Origin: Cyanobium sp.
GTDB taxonomy: Bacteria > Cyanobacteriota > Cyanobacteriia > PCC-6307 > Cyanobiaceae
NCBI GenBank assembly: GCA_014191755.1
Contig: BJHE01000014.1
Span: 1-54,941, forward strand
Reading direction: 5' to 3'
Length of the DNA stretch: 54,941 nucleotides
A program made the position numbers and the translations under genes. Below the pieces are notes generated by a model, which saw only the letters and a program-made list of their open reading frames with translations, had not been told where the DNA came from and did no database searches. Below, piece after piece: positions 33,595 to 44,741 of the stretch (position 1 is its first letter; each line of letters opens with the position of its first letter).

Positions 33595-35298
33595 TCATGG
33601 CTTCGGGTCGTTCCAGATCTGTTCGGCGGTCACCATCTTGAGATCGAGACGATCGGCCGGTGCCCCGTAACCGTAGGGGTGGGTCACCAAGGGGGCTTCT
33701 CCGATCCAGTTCTCCACCGGCGGCGGCGAGGAAGTGAGCCATTCCGGCGTAAGGGCCTTCCATGGGTTGTCGCCGGCCACCTCACCGCGAAAAGCACTCA
33801 CCACCACATTGAACAGGAATGGCAAGGTGCTCACCGCCATCAGCAGGGCTCCGACGCTGCTCACCTGGTTGAGGGTGGTGAAGGAGGGGTCGTATTCCGC
33901 GACTCTGCGGGGCATGCCATTCAGTCCGAGCCAGTGCTGGGGAGCGAAGCAGAGGTTGAAGCCGATGAAGGTGAGCAGGAAATGAAAGCGGCCAAGATGT
34001 TCATCTAGCATCCGACCGGTAAATTTTGGGTACCAGTGGTAGACGGAGCTGAAGATAATAAATACAGTTCCTCCGTAGACAATGTAGTGAAAATGACCAA
34101 CAACGAAGTAAGTATCGTGCACGTGAATGTCGAAGGGAACCTGGGCAAGGGCTACGCCTGTGATGCCGCCAAATACGAAATTCACGATGAAGGCGCAAGC
34201 AAAAAGCATCGCGCTGTTGAGGGCAATCTTGCCTTGCCAGAGGGTGGCCAACCAGTTGAAGAATTTTATCCCGGTGGGCACGGCGATGAACGACGTGGCG
34301 ATCGTGAAAAACAAGCGCATCCAGGGGGGTGTGCCGCTGGTGAACATGTGGTGAGCCCACACGACTAGGCCCAGTACCACAATGGCTATAATCGAATACA
34401 CCATTGTGGTATAGCCAAATAGCGGTTTGCGTGCATGGATAGGAATAATCTCGCTGACCAGGCCAAAGGCTGGTAGCACCATGATGTAAACGGCTGGATG
34501 GGAGTAGAACCAGAAGAGGTGCTGATACACAACCACATTGCCCCCCAGAGCGGGATTGAAGAAGCCGGTGTGGGCAATGATGTCGAAGCTCAGCAGAATC
34601 AAGGTCCCAGCCAGAACGGGCGTGGAGAGAACCACCAGGATGCTGGTGCCCAGCATTGCCCAGCAATACATGGGTAGTTGCATCATTTTCAGCCCAGGTC
34701 TGCGCAGCTTCAAGATGGTGGCGATGAAATTGATGCCACCGAAGATCGAGCTACCGCCCAGGAGTAAAACACTAATGATCCAGATCACCTGGCCCAGGGA
34801 TGGAGTGGTGAGGCTGAGTGGTGGATAGGCAGTCCATCCTGACTGGGCTGCTCCGCCTTTGATGAAATAGCTACTGATCAGCAGAATGCCGGCCGGAGGG
34901 ATCAACCAGAAGGCCACGGCGTTCAGCCTTGGGAAGGCCATATCCCTGGCTCCTACATAGAAAGGAATGAGATAATTGCCAAAAGCCCCATTCACCACGG
35001 GCACGATCCACAGAAAGATCATCACCGTGCCATGCAGCGTCAGCACTTCGTTGTAGGTTTCCCGGCTCACGAAGTCACTGATCGGGCTTGCCAGCTCGGT
35101 TCGGATCACTCCGGCTAGGGCACCGCCTAGGAAATAAAAAAGAAAGCCACACACCATGTATTGGAGGCCGATCACCTTGTGGTCGAGGCTGAAGCTCAGG
35201 TAACGCAGCCAGCCTTCCGGCTGCAGTCCCCGAGGTCCTCCCTGATCTGGTGAACTCTGCTGGGGAGCCTGGAAATCACTTGGGGAAGCAAGGGTCAT
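33595..35298 (-). CDS. ctaD: Cytochrome c oxidase subunit I
   Basis: A 567-residue, 12-helix catalytic subunit with heme a and the a3-CuB centre. LHGTVMIFLWIVPVV carries a heme ligand His; FWFYSHPAVYIMVLP carries the CuB His and cross-linked Tyr in the YSHPxVY form, in which the D-channel Glu of HPEVY is absent, as in A2-type oxidases. Further His ligands are in WAHHMFTSG and FVVGHFHYIVYG. The N-terminal 25 residues are hydrophilic. Start is the ATG at 35298; ctaC ends 6 bp upstream. The product reduces oxygen at the end of respiration in the thylakoid and plasma membrane. Confidence 0.97.
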   Translation of the reverse strand: MTLASPSDFQAPQQSSPDQGGPRGLQPEGWLRYLSFSLDHKVIGLQYMVCGFLFYFLGGALAGVIRTELASPISDFVSRETYNEVLTLHGTVMIFLWIVPVVNGAFGNYLIPFYVGARDMAFPRLNAVAFWLIPPAGILLISSYFIKGGAAQSGWTAYPPLSLTTPSLGQVIWIISVLLLGGSSIFGGINFIATILKLRRPGLKMMQLPMYCWAMLGTSILVVLSTPVLAGTLILLSFDIIAHTGFFNPALGGNVVVYQHLFWFYSHPAVYIMVLPAFGLVSEIIPIHARKPLFGYTTMVYSIIAIVVLGLVVWAHHMFTSGTPPWMRLFFTIATSFIAVPTGIKFFNWLATLWQGKIALNSAMLFACAFIVNFVFGGITGVALAQVPFDIHVHDTYFVVGHFHYIVYGGTVFIIFSSVYHWYPKFTGRMLDEHLGRFHFLLTFIGFNLCFAPQHWLGLNGMPRRVAEYDPSFTTLNQVSSVGALLMAVSTLPFLFNVVVSAFRGEVAGDNPWKALTPEWLTSSPPPVENWIGEAPLVTHPYGYGAPADRLDLKMVTAEQIWNDPKP

Positions 35299-35304
35299 CG
35301 TGGA

Positions 35305-36231
35305 TCAGGCCGTTGGAGTGGAACCGGAGCTGGCCACAGTGGCCGGCACTGGTGGGGTGTTCTTGCTGAGCCAGGCGTCGAAATCAGCGGGTTGATGCAC
35401 CACCACGCTGGAACGCATTCCGCCGTGGTAAGGCCCACAGAGCTCGGCACAGACGATCGGATAAGTCCCGGGCCGGGTGGCGGTGAAGCTGAGTAGGGTA
35501 GGTTGCCCTGGAATCACATCCTGCTTGAGGCGGAACTGCGGAACCCAGAAGGCATGGATCACATCGCGGGCTTCCATGTTTAGGGAAACGGGACGGTCGG
35601 CCGGGATGTGCAACTCACCGCTGACGATATTGCCTTCGGGATAGTGAAAGATGAAGGCAAACTGCATGGCGGTGACATCCACCGTGAGGGTTTGTTCCTC
35701 ACCAGTGTTTGTTCCGATCCCAGCCCAGACCCTTCCAGGTTCCTGATCAGCTGTTGCCGCCGGCGCTGACGACGAAGAGGCCAAAATCGCCTGCTTCGAG
35801 CCATGAGTTCCGCCATGGTGGTGATGATCACCGGCGGGCTGGGCAGTATGCATGGCACCGTGATCATTCAACGGTGTCATGCCTCCCATCCGCTCGTAGA
35901 TGTCGTAGCTGTAGATACCTACAAACAGCACCACCACCGCGGGGATGGCGGTCCAGACGATCTCTAGGGGAAGGTTGCCTTCAATGGCGGCTCCGTCGGA
36001 GCTGTCGCCACGGCGACGGCGGAAGCGCACCAGGCTGAAGATCAGCACCCCCACGATTCCAAGGAAAAGGACCGTGCCGATGCTGAACAGCACCTTGAAC
36101 AGGGCGTCGTAAACCGGGGCGTTGCTGCTGGCGTCGATGGGCAGCATGGAGACGTTGTAACCCACCCACAGTCCGGCAAGCACAAGTGCCATGCCCACAA
36201 GGAGGGTGATCAGGGCTGAAGGAATCGGCAC
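35305..36231 (-). CDS. ctaC: Cytochrome c oxidase subunit II
   Basis: A 308-residue subunit with two N-terminal helices (LITLLVGMALVLAGLWVG and IGTVLFLGIVGVLIFSLVRFRRRRG), then PLEIVWTAIPAVVVLFVG, and a periplasmic cupredoxin domain with the CuA site: VIHAFWVPQF and CAELCGPYHGGMR (two Cys, His, Met and Glu). Between the helices and the CuA domain is a His-rich insert, AGDHHHHGGTHGSK, followed by an Ala/Ser stretch. The frame opens with TTG at 36255, but the GTG at 36231 (VPIPSALITL) matches the usual N-terminus. First gene of ctaCDE, divergent from ctaA. Confidence 0.95.
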   Translation of the reverse strand: MPIPSALITLLVGMALVLAGLWVGYNVSMLPIDASSNAPVYDALFKVLFSIGTVLFLGIVGVLIFSLVRFRRRRGDSSDGAAIEGNLPLEIVWTAIPAVVVLFVGIYSYDIYERMGGMTPLNDHGAMHTAQPAGDHHHHGGTHGSKQAILASSSSAPAATADQEPGRVWAGIGTNTGEEQTLTVDVTAMQFAFIFHYPEGNIVSGELHIPADRPVSLNMEARDVIHAFWVPQFRLKQDVIPGQPTLLSFTATRPGTYPIVCAELCGPYHGGMRSSVVVHQPADFDAWLSKNTPPVPATVASSGSTPTA

Positions 36232-36255
36232 GGGACGCTGTTGGTCACGAATCAA

Positions 36256-36420
36256 AGCCTTACCAGCCTATGGAGAACACAGCTGGGCTGGAAGTGACGA
36301 CGGATTCGAAAGCCTCTTCCGGCTGAAAGTTTAGATTTGATTCATATTTACCCTTGAGATGTGCGAGATCGCTCATCTCCGTGAACTCGCTAACTTGTGC
36401 GCTCTGCTGCATGTGCGGTC
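36256..36420. promoter_or_regulatory. Divergent ctaC / ctaA promoter region
   Basis: The only intergenic space between the two cox transcription units. It contains the most AT-rich segment in the area (about 36325-36357, tttagatttgattcatattt and onward). Promoters for both directions must lie here, but I cannot fix the boxes with confidence. Confidence 0.4.
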
Positions 36421-37440
36421 ATGGTCGGCAGGCCCTTCGCTTCCCGGGCTTCTGAAGCTCCCGCCATCTCCGACCCCATGCACGCTGCGGACCTGCCCTT
36501 TCCTGGCGGGTCCTGGCTGCCCGCAGCTCTCGACTGGCTGCTGGCCCACCTCGTTGTGGCCTTGGTCGCCCTCGTCGGTATCGGTGGAGCCACTCGCGTT
36601 ATGCAGGCCGGACTGGCATGTCCTGATTGGCCCCTCTGCTACGGCTCTCTCCTCCCCGGCCGCCAAATGAACCTTCAGGTTTTCCTGGAATGGTTTCACC
36701 GCCTCGATGCCTTCCTGGTTGGCATCGCCCTGCTGGTTGTGGCGTCCCTTTCCTTCTTGCGAAGAGCCCTCCTGCCCCGCTGGCTGCCTTGGGCGGCTGC
36801 GGCAGCCCTGTTGCTGGTGGCCTTTCAGGGGGGGCTCGGTGGCCTCACCGTGCTGGGGCTGCTATCGGCCTCCACGGTGACCGCCCACCTAGTCACAGCC
36901 TTGCTGCTGGTGCTGCTCGTCAGCGCCATGCATCAGGCCCTAAGGCGCTCCTCCACCCGATGTCTCCCGTCTTTCTCCAGCGCTGCGCTGCCTTTCTGGT
37001 GGATCCCTCTCCTTGCCCTAAGCAGCTTGGTGCTGTTCGGCCAGTGCGCCCTGGGAGGTGCGATGGCCAGCCGCTGGGCTTCCTCGCTCTGCCTGCAGGC
37101 TGGAGAGGGATGCCGCTGGCTGTTGACCCACCGCCTGGGAGCCTGGGCGGCCCTCGCCGCCCTGCTGCTGCCGGCTGTGTTGGCCCATCTGCTTCCCGGC
37201 ATCCCGCCCGTGCTGCGTCGGTTCTCCCTCGGTCCAGCCTTTCTGGTTCCGCTTCAGGTAGGCCTGGGCGTCTTCACCCTGCGGCTCCAGCTGCAGCAGC
37301 CCCTCGTCACCGTGGCGCATCAGTTGGTAGCGGCCCTGCTGGTGGCCTTGTTCGGCGCTCTTTGGGGCATCACCTTGGCTGCCCGTTCCCCGGCCCCGGT
37401 CGTTTCCTGTTCACCCTCATTGGAGATGGCCCATGGTTAG
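36421..37440 (+). CDS. ctaA: Heme A synthase (CtaA/COX15)
   Basis: A 339-residue membrane enzyme with eight helices in two similar four-helix halves. Conserved stretches are [36 protein letters not shown] (heme-ligand His) and [15 protein letters not shown] in the first half, and [17 protein letters not shown] and [17 protein letters not shown] in the second. It oxidises heme O to heme A for CtaD. Starts at GTG 36397, ATG 36421 and ATG 36478 are all in frame; 36421 is chosen, and 36478 ([11 protein letters not shown]) would still keep the whole membrane domain. Its stop overlaps the ctaB start (37433). Confidence 0.94.
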   Translation: MVGRPFASRASEAPAISDPMHAADLPFPGGSWLPAALDWLLAHLVVALVALVGIGGATRVMQAGLACPDWPLCYGSLLPGRQMNLQVFLEWFHRLDAFLVGIALLVVASLSFLRRALLPRWLPWAAAAALLLVAFQGGLGGLTVLGLLSASTVTAHLVTALLLVLLVSAMHQALRRSSTRCLPSFSSAALPFWWIPLLALSSLVLFGQCALGGAMASRWASSLCLQAGEGCRWLLTHRLGAWAALAALLLPAVLAHLLPGIPPVLRRFSLGPAFLVPLQVGLGVFTLRLQLQQPLVTVAHQLVAALLVALFGALWGITLAARSPAPVVSCSPSLEMAHG

Positions 37441-38434
37441 TGTTCCCACCCTGTCTCCTCACTCCCTTGCCAAGGGGAGCAGCGAGCCTTCAATCGTTGC
37501 GGCTCCCGCCTCGGTCCGACCCTCGGTGAGGCTTCCAGCCTGGCTGGAGGTGGCCAAGCCCAGACTCATCCCCCTTTTGCTGGCCACCACCATCGGCGGC
37601 ATGGCCCTCACGGCAGGTTGGCCCCTTGATGGCGTCACCATGGCGGCCACCCTCACGGGTGGGGCCATGGCTTCGGCCGCCGCCGGGGTGCTCAATTGCC
37701 TCTGGGAAGAGGAGCTTGACGGACGCATGCAGCGCACCAGCCGCCGTGCCCTGCCATCGGGGCGCCTGGCCAGGCGTCAGGCTTTCGCGCTTGCCGTGCT
37801 GCTCACCTCGGCATCCACCCTTGTTCTCGTGTTGGGGGTGAATGCACTCGCCGCTTCCCTGAGCCTGTTGGGCCTGTGCAGCTACGTGCTGCTCTACACC
37901 GCTCTGCTCAAGCCCCGCACCTCACTGAACATCGTGATCGGTGGGGTGGCCGGAGCCATCCCACCCTTGGTGGGGGTTGCCGCTGCCAGCGGTCACCTCG
38001 GCTGGGCCGGATGGTGGCTGTTCGCCCTTGTCATGGTCTGGACCCCGGCCCACTTCTGGTCGCTTGCCCTGCTGCTGCGGGAGGACTACCGCTCCGTGGG
38101 CATTCCCATGCTTCCCGTCGTCAGGGGAACGGCGGTCACCGGCCGGGCGATCGCTCGCTACAGCTGGCTCACCATTCTGCTCAGCGGCCTCGGGGTACTG
38201 GCCCTTCCCACGGGCGGCTGGCTTTATGGACTGCTGCTGCTGCCCTTCAACGGTCGGCTTCTGCAGCTGAGTTCCGCCCTGCGGAACAACCCGGACGATC
38301 CCCAGCGGGCTCGCAGCCTGTTCCGGTGGTCGATTCTGTATCTCTTCGGTATCTGCCTGCTCCTGGTTCTCGCCCGCACCCCGCAGGCCATCGCCTCGGA
38401 CCCCTTCGTGCGCGTTCTCACGCAGCTCGCCTGA
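37433..38434 (+). CDS. ctaB: Protoheme IX farnesyltransferase (heme O synthase)
   Basis: A 333-residue UbiA-family prenyltransferase with about nine helices. The first polyprenyl-phosphate motif is [23 protein letters not shown], with Glu in place of the first Asp of the usual N-x-x-x-D; the second is in [40 protein letters not shown] is the conserved start of the domain after a 40-residue Ser/Pro-rich N-terminus. It farnesylates heme B to heme O, the substrate of CtaA. It overlaps ctaA by 8 bp. Confidence 0.96.
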   Translation: MVSVPTLSPHSLAKGSSEPSIVAAPASVRPSVRLPAWLEVAKPRLIPLLLATTIGGMALTAGWPLDGVTMAATLTGGAMASAAAGVLNCLWEEELDGRMQRTSRRALPSGRLARRQAFALAVLLTSASTLVLVLGVNALAASLSLLGLCSYVLLYTALLKPRTSLNIVIGGVAGAIPPLVGVAAASGHLGWAGWWLFALVMVWTPAHFWSLALLLREDYRSVGIPMLPVVRGTAVTGRAIARYSWLTILLSGLGVLALPTGGWLYGLLLLPFNGRLLQLSSALRNNPDDPQRARSLFRWSILYLFGICLLLVLARTPQAIASDPFVRVLTQLA

Positions 38435-38581
38435 GACCTGAGAGTGGGCTCGATTCCTCCCCCTGCTTGGCCCAGTTCTGGCGATCAGAACCGGTCCGGT
38501 GCTGATGCTCTACTCGTGCAGGACGGTTCTCCCCCAGCGGAGGCTGGAGGGCGCTGCCTAGATTCCAACCCGGAGTCCATC

Positions 38582-38588
38582 GGGAGAG
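38582..38588 (+). promoter_or_regulatory. Shine-Dalgarno sequence for the TTG start at 38597
   Basis: GGGAGAG lies 8 bp upstream of the TTG codon. It decides the non-ATG start of the exporter ATPase. Confidence 0.6.
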
Positions 38589-38596
38589 AGCCTGGC

Positions 38597-39622
38597 TTGA
38601 TTGAGCTGCAGCATCTCAGTAAGAGCTATGGAAACGGTCGCAGGTCCGCGCCTGTCCAGGCTCTGGATCATTTCTCCCTGACTGTTCCGGCGGGTTGCCT
38701 CTACGGCCTTCTCGGGCCCAACGGCGCTGGCAAGACCACGGCCCTTCGCATCCTTGCCACCTTGTTGGCCCCCGATGCGGGCAGCGTGCGGGTGGCGGGA
38801 CTCAATGCCCTCACCAACCCCCGTGCTGTGAGACGGCTGCTGGGTTATGTGGCCCAGGAGGTGGCAATCGACAAGATCCTCACCGGCCGGGAACTCCTAG
38901 CGCTGCAGGGTGATCTGTATCACCTCAACCGTTTCGAGCGGGATGGCCGCATCGCCGAACTGATCGCCCTGCTCGGCATGGCTGACTGGATTGATCGGCG
39001 CTGCGGTGGCTACTCCGGGGGCATGCGGCGTCGTCTCGACTTGGCCGCCGGGCTCCTGCATCGTCCACGGGTGCTGGTGCTCGATGAACCCACAGTGGGC
39101 CTCGACATCGAGAGCCGCAGCGCCATCTGGCAGGTGCTTCTTCAGCTCCGCGACCAGGGCACCACCGTGCTGCTCAGCAGTCACTATCTCGAGGAGGTGG
39201 ATGCACTGGCCGACAGGCTGGCCATTCTCGAGGCAGGCCGAGTGATCGCCGAAGGCAGCCCCACTGAGTTGAAGGGAGCTCTCGGTGGCGACCGCGTGAC
39301 CCTGAGGGTGCGCGAGTTCAGCGATGAGGAGGAGGCCAGGCGGGTTAGGGACCTGCTCGAGCGCTGTGAGGGTGTGCGGCAGGTGGTGATCAACCGGGCC
39401 CAGGGGCACTCCCTGAATCTTGTGGTTGAGAACGCCGCCGTGGTGGAGCGGCTGCGGAACCAGTTGGAGGCGGCCCAGGTGCCGGTTTTTGCTCTCGCCC
39501 AGAGCCGCGCCAGTCTGGATGATGTGTATCTACAGGCCACCGGCCGCACGCTCATGGACGCCGAACTCGCCGTGGCGGGCCAGCGGGATCCCAAGGCGGA
39601 GCGCAAGCTGGCCATGCGTTGA
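38597..39622 (+). CDS. ABC-2-type transporter ATP-binding protein (DrrA-like)
   Basis: A 341-residue ATPase. Walker A is GPNGAGKTTALR, Q-loop GYVAQE, signature SGGMRRRLDLA, Walker B VLVLDEPTVGLD, and H-loop LSSHYLEE. The C-terminal extension (about 240-341) with REFSDEEEARRVRDLLE and SRASLDDVYLQATG is typical of multidrug or daunorubicin-resistance-type exporters. The TTG at 38597 (read M-I-E-L-Q-H-L) follows GGGAGAG at a good distance, which decides the start; the frame is open to 38444, but that part is not family-like. It overlaps the permease frame region and forms a two-gene exporter. Confidence 0.92.
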   Translation: MIELQHLSKSYGNGRRSAPVQALDHFSLTVPAGCLYGLLGPNGAGKTTALRILATLLAPDAGSVRVAGLNALTNPRAVRRLLGYVAQEVAIDKILTGRELLALQGDLYHLNRFERDGRIAELIALLGMADWIDRRCGGYSGGMRRRLDLAAGLLHRPRVLVLDEPTVGLDIESRSAIWQVLLQLRDQGTTVLLSSHYLEEVDALADRLAILEAGRVIAEGSPTELKGALGGDRVTLRVREFSDEEEARRVRDLLERCEGVRQVVINRAQGHSLNLVVENAAVVERLRNQLEAAQVPVFALAQSRASLDDVYLQATGRTLMDAELAVAGQRDPKAERKLAMR

Positions 39623-39678
39623 TCGCTGATCTCTCCAGTCCCCGGATTCCAGCCCTTCCAAGACCCGCAGCCCGTGCC

Positions 39679-40554
39679 ATGACCAGCACCTCCCCCAGCC
39701 TTGCACCCCAGCCCGAGCTGGCGGCCGAACCCTCGGCCTTTGCCGAGATCGGCCAGGAAACCCTGGCCCTCACCCGGCGACTCTTTCTGCAGCTATTCCG
39801 GCGTCCTTCCACCTTGGTGGCTGGGATTCTGCAACCTCTGATCTGGCTGGTGCTGTTCGGGGCACTGTTCGCCAAGGCACCCGAGGGCCTCCTTCCGGGC
39901 GGCGGGAGCTATGGCCGATTCCTGGGGGCTGGGGTGATCGTGTTCACCGCCTTCAGCGCCGCCCTCAATGCCGGCTTGCCCGTGATGTTCGACCGGGAGT
40001 TCGGCTTTCTGAACCGCCTGCTGGTGGCGCCCTTGCGTTCCCGCAGTTCGATCGTGCTGGCTTCGGTGCTTTACATCACCAGCCTCAGCCTGGTGCAGAG
40101 CCTGGCGATCGTGGCCACCGCTGCCCTCCTGGGCTACGGCTGGCCGGGGGGGGCTGGATTGGTGCTGGTGCTGATCACCCTGCTGCTGCTTGTGTTTGCG
40201 GTCACCGCCGTGAGCCTGGGCCTGGCCTTTGCCCTGCCGGGACACATCGAGCTGATCGCCGTGATCTTCGTTGCCAACCTGCCGCTTCTGTTTGCCAGTA
40301 CCGCTCTGGCCCCTCTTTCCTTCATGCCGGCCTGGCTGGGGTGGCTAGCGGCCTTGAATCCCCTTACCTTCGCGATTGAACCGATCCGCGCCGCCTACGC
40401 CGGCAGCTTCCAGCTCAATCACATCGCAAGTGATGTGGTTCTCCAGGCTCCTTATGGCTCTCTCACTGCCGTGGGCTGCCTCGCCATCTTGGCGACCCTC
40501 GCCCTGGGGTTGTTCCTGGCCATCCGTCCGCTGTTGGATCGAAAACTTACCTGA
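39679..40554 (+). CDS. ABC-2-type exporter permease (DrrB-like)
   Basis: A 291-residue membrane protein with six helices: STLVAGILQPLIWLVLFGALFA, FLGAGVIVFTAFSAALNAGLPV, VLYITSLSLVQSLAIVATAALLG, LVLVLITLLLLVFAVTAVSLGLAFAL, ELIAVIFVANLPLLFASTAL and LTAVGCLAILATLALGLFLAI. MFDREFGFLNRLLVAPLRSRSSI is the conserved coupling segment of the family. It pairs with the ATPase 57 bp upstream. The exported substrate is unknown; lipid or pigment export is possible. The ATG at 39679 is preferred over the open frame to 39619. Confidence 0.9.
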   Translation: MTSTSPSLAPQPELAAEPSAFAEIGQETLALTRRLFLQLFRRPSTLVAGILQPLIWLVLFGALFAKAPEGLLPGGGSYGRFLGAGVIVFTAFSAALNAGLPVMFDREFGFLNRLLVAPLRSRSSIVLASVLYITSLSLVQSLAIVATAALLGYGWPGGAGLVLVLITLLLLVFAVTAVSLGLAFALPGHIELIAVIFVANLPLLFASTALAPLSFMPAWLGWLAALNPLTFAIEPIRAAYAGSFQLNHIASDVVLQAPYGSLTAVGCLAILATLALGLFLAIRPLLDRKLT

Positions 40555-40566
40555 GCTTCCCCTGCC

Positions 40567-41550
40567 GTGTCCCTGAATCCGCCCCGCCAGATCTCAGGAG
40601 CAGAGGGCCATCGTTCCGGCCCGGATGCCGAGGCACTGCTGCTCGAGGCGGTGCGAGATCGCCGTGGCCACGAGAGCCTGGTGAGGCTTCAGCGCTGCGT
40701 GCACCGCAGGGGCCTGGATTGGCTTGAGAAGTTCCAGTCGATCACGCTCCCGGCTCTGGAGGGCAACGACGCTGCAGCTTGGTTCGCAGCACTGCTGGGG
40801 GATGGGTGCCTGTGGATGCCTGCCGATCGCCAAGGCGTCGTCGAGGAACAGGCCTGGATCGAGCAACGGACCACCGCCGCAGTCGATGGGGCAATCGCTT
40901 CGATGTTGGCGGAATTCCCCGAACTGATTCCCCAGGTCCAGCCCCGGGGATTCGCTCTGCCCTTCACGAGTGCCCGTGACTTGGCACCCATTCAGGAAGC
41001 ACGCCTTGCCTTGGAGATCCTGCCGGGCGAACTTGCCGATGAGAGTGCCAAGGAGGGTCACTCCCATCCCGAGCCGTCCGGTTCCGCGGCGTCTATCGAT
41101 GATCATGCCCTGTTCGAAGGGTTGCTAGCCGATTCCGCTCAACCGCGCCAGCGGAGTGCGGCCGAGATTGGTGCCGCTCTGCGGTCCAGCCTGCTGCGCC
41201 GTTTTTCTCGCACCCAATGGCGGAGTCTTGCTCGCATCCGCACAGATCGGGGTGGGGCTCCGCAGGTCGTTGATCCCGCCGTCGCCCCGAGTTTGCAGCC
41301 CCCTGCTCCTGAGGAGTTGCCGGGGGCTGTGGCGTCCCCGTCACCTGCTGGGACCACCACTGTTCTTGCCCAGGATCGTGGCATCGGTGCCGGCACCCTC
41401 CCCCAACCTCCCGATCCGCTGGCCGTCGTGGTCCGACTGGCCGAGCGCCGGAGTGAGCCAAACCTTCAGCAGGATGCCGCCCCGGCTCCCAGAGCCCTGG
41501 CGGATCTGCGGGCCTGGCTTCCGGATTCCTCCCTGCCCCGGGCCAGCTGA
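40567..41550 (+). CDS. Conserved-looking protein of unknown function
   Basis: A 327-residue soluble protein starting at GTG 40567, 12 bp after the permease. The N-terminal 150 residues look folded (LLLEAVRDRRGHESLVRLQR, then RRGLDWLEKFQSITLPALEGNDAAAWFAALLGDGCLWMP and QAWIEQRTTAAVDGAIASMLAEFPEL). A Ser/Pro/Ala-rich middle follows, then LRSSLLRRFSRTQWRSLARIRTDRG, and a Pro-rich end closing with ALADLRAWLPDSSLP. I do not recognise a family. Third positions are GC-rich over the whole length, so it is a real gene. Its place behind the exporter suggests co-transcription but not function. Confidence 0.7.
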   Translation: MSLNPPRQISGAEGHRSGPDAEALLLEAVRDRRGHESLVRLQRCVHRRGLDWLEKFQSITLPALEGNDAAAWFAALLGDGCLWMPADRQGVVEEQAWIEQRTTAAVDGAIASMLAEFPELIPQVQPRGFALPFTSARDLAPIQEARLALEILPGELADESAKEGHSHPEPSGSAASIDDHALFEGLLADSAQPRQRSAAEIGAALRSSLLRRFSRTQWRSLARIRTDRGGAPQVVDPAVAPSLQPPAPEELPGAVASPSPAGTTTVLAQDRGIGAGTLPQPPDPLAVVVRLAERRSEPNLQQDAAPAPRALADLRAWLPDSSLPRAS

Positions 41551-41609
41551 GGGGCGCCGCGCAACCGAGTCCCGCTTCCCCCGTCGTCCTGCCCTCGTTC
41601 TCTCTCCCC

Positions 41610-42329
41610 ATGGGTTCTGGTGGTCCATTGTTTCCCGATCGCGCTGCCCTGGCGGGAGGTCTGATCGTTTCGGTGCAGGCTCCTGACGGGTCTCCCCTGC
41701 GGGATCCTCTGGTGATCGCGGCGATGGCGGAGGCCAGCCTGCGGCAGGGTGCACTCGGGGTCCGGCTTGAGAGTCCTGAGCACATTGGCGCGGTGCGGCG
41801 GCGATGTCCCGATGCTCTGATCGTGGGCCTGTGGAAGCGTTCCTACCCCGATAGTCCGGTGTACATCACCCCGGGATGGGAGGAGATCCGGGCGGTCTGG
41901 GCGGCGGGAGCGGATCTGGTGGCTCTTGATGCCACCGAACGGCACCGCCCCGACGGTCAGGATCTCGAGGTGCTGATCAGCCGCTGCCGCGACGAACTGG
42001 GCGCTCCGTTGATGGCGGATGTTGATGGTGTGGCCAATGGGCTCCGGGCCGCTGAGTTGGGTTGCGCCTGGGTGGGGACCACGCTCTATGGCTACACCGA
42101 AGCAACCGCAACCCTTCGTCCGCCCGGCTGGGAGTTGTTGCCCGTTCTGAGGCGGTCGTTGCCGGGGGCGGTGCCCCTGATCTGTGAGGGCGGCATCGCC
42201 TCCGCCGAGCAGGCTGTGCGTGCAGTGGTGGAGGGGGCCGATGCCGTGGTGGTGGGCACCGCGATCACCGGCATCGACCTCCAGGTGGCCGCCTACCGCC
42301 GGGCCCTAGGGGAACGGCGCAGCCGTTGA
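41610..42329 (+). CDS. nanE: N-acetylmannosamine-6-phosphate 2-epimerase family
   Basis: A 239-residue TIM-barrel protein. Family stretches are GGLIVSVQAPDGSPLRDPLVIAAMAEASLRQGALGVRL, IVGLWKRSYPDSPVYITP, DLVALDATERHRP, PLMADVDGVANGLRAAELGCAWVGTTLYGYT, PLICEGGIASAEQAVRAVVEGADAVVVGTAIT. The catalytic Lys is in LWKRSY. NanE interconverts ManNAc-6-P and GlcNAc-6-P. No sialic acid genes are adjacent, so a role in amino-sugar recycling, perhaps of GlcNAc-6-P derived from chitin or cell wall, is an inference. Confidence 0.93.
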   Translation: MGSGGPLFPDRAALAGGLIVSVQAPDGSPLRDPLVIAAMAEASLRQGALGVRLESPEHIGAVRRRCPDALIVGLWKRSYPDSPVYITPGWEEIRAVWAAGADLVALDATERHRPDGQDLEVLISRCRDELGAPLMADVDGVANGLRAAELGCAWVGTTLYGYTEATATLRPPGWELLPVLRRSLPGAVPLICEGGIASAEQAVRAVVEGADAVVVGTAITGIDLQVAAYRRALGERRSR

Positions 42330-42454
42330 AACGCCTGAAATGCGGGGCCTGGGAGCGGTGGGCCACCAGAAATCCGACCGGACTCAATTTTTTTGTAGCT
42401 CAGGCGTCTATGGGGTGTGGTTCGGACATCATGGAAGTAGATCGAGAACGAGAC

Positions 42455-42461
42455 AGGAGGG
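42455..42461 (+). promoter_or_regulatory. Strong Shine-Dalgarno for the small ORF at 42466
   Basis: AGGAGGG lies 4 bp upstream of the ATG. It is the strongest ribosome site noticed in the window and supports the reality of this small gene. Confidence 0.7.
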
Positions 42462-42465
42462 ACGC

Positions 42466-42726
42466 ATGGCGACCCAGGGCCGCAAGGGTGGGACATGGAT
42501 GTCATGGTCTGCGAAGGGATGGCTTCCCCTCCTGACCGCAAGGCTGATTCCCGGTTTCGGTGGTGTGGTGCTGTTCGGCGCGGGCCTGCTGGGCCTTCCC
42601 TTCAGCGCCAATCATCTCTCCCAGTTCGAAGCCCTCAACCGGGAGCTGGGCAAGCTGTGTTCCCAACCGCCTCCTCAGGCGCTCAACGTCTGCCGTCTGC
42701 ATGCCCGGCTATTGAGCAGCCTGTGA
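42466..42726 (+). CDS. Small single-TM protein of unknown function
   Basis: An 86-residue protein with a charged start (MATQGRKGGTWMSW), one hydrophobic segment (LIPGFGGVVLFGAGLLGLPFSA) and a short C-terminal domain with two cysteines (ELGKLCSQPPPQALNVCRLHARLL). The start is supported by a strong Shine-Dalgarno. The protein is convergent with groEL, 33 bp apart. I do not recognise a family. Confidence 0.7.
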   Translation: MATQGRKGGTWMSWSAKGWLPLLTARLIPGFGGVVLFGAGLLGLPFSANHLSQFEALNRELGKLCSQPPPQALNVCRLHARLLSSL

Positions 42727-42759
42727 GGCCGCTCTCCAGCCTGGGCATCAACGGCGGGA

Positions 42760-44580
<1,821 letters not shown>

Positions 44581-44741
44581 CTACAGGCATCGCCAACACG
44601 CGGCTGGCAGCACAGCCTCCGCTTGGATGCCGAGCACGATCGTGAAGCGACCGATCCCGCTGGTTCTCAGCTTCACCGGCCCGCAGCCGACTGCGGCAGG
44701 AGATGGGGAAGTTCTTGATCCGGAACGAAGCTGCTAGGAGG

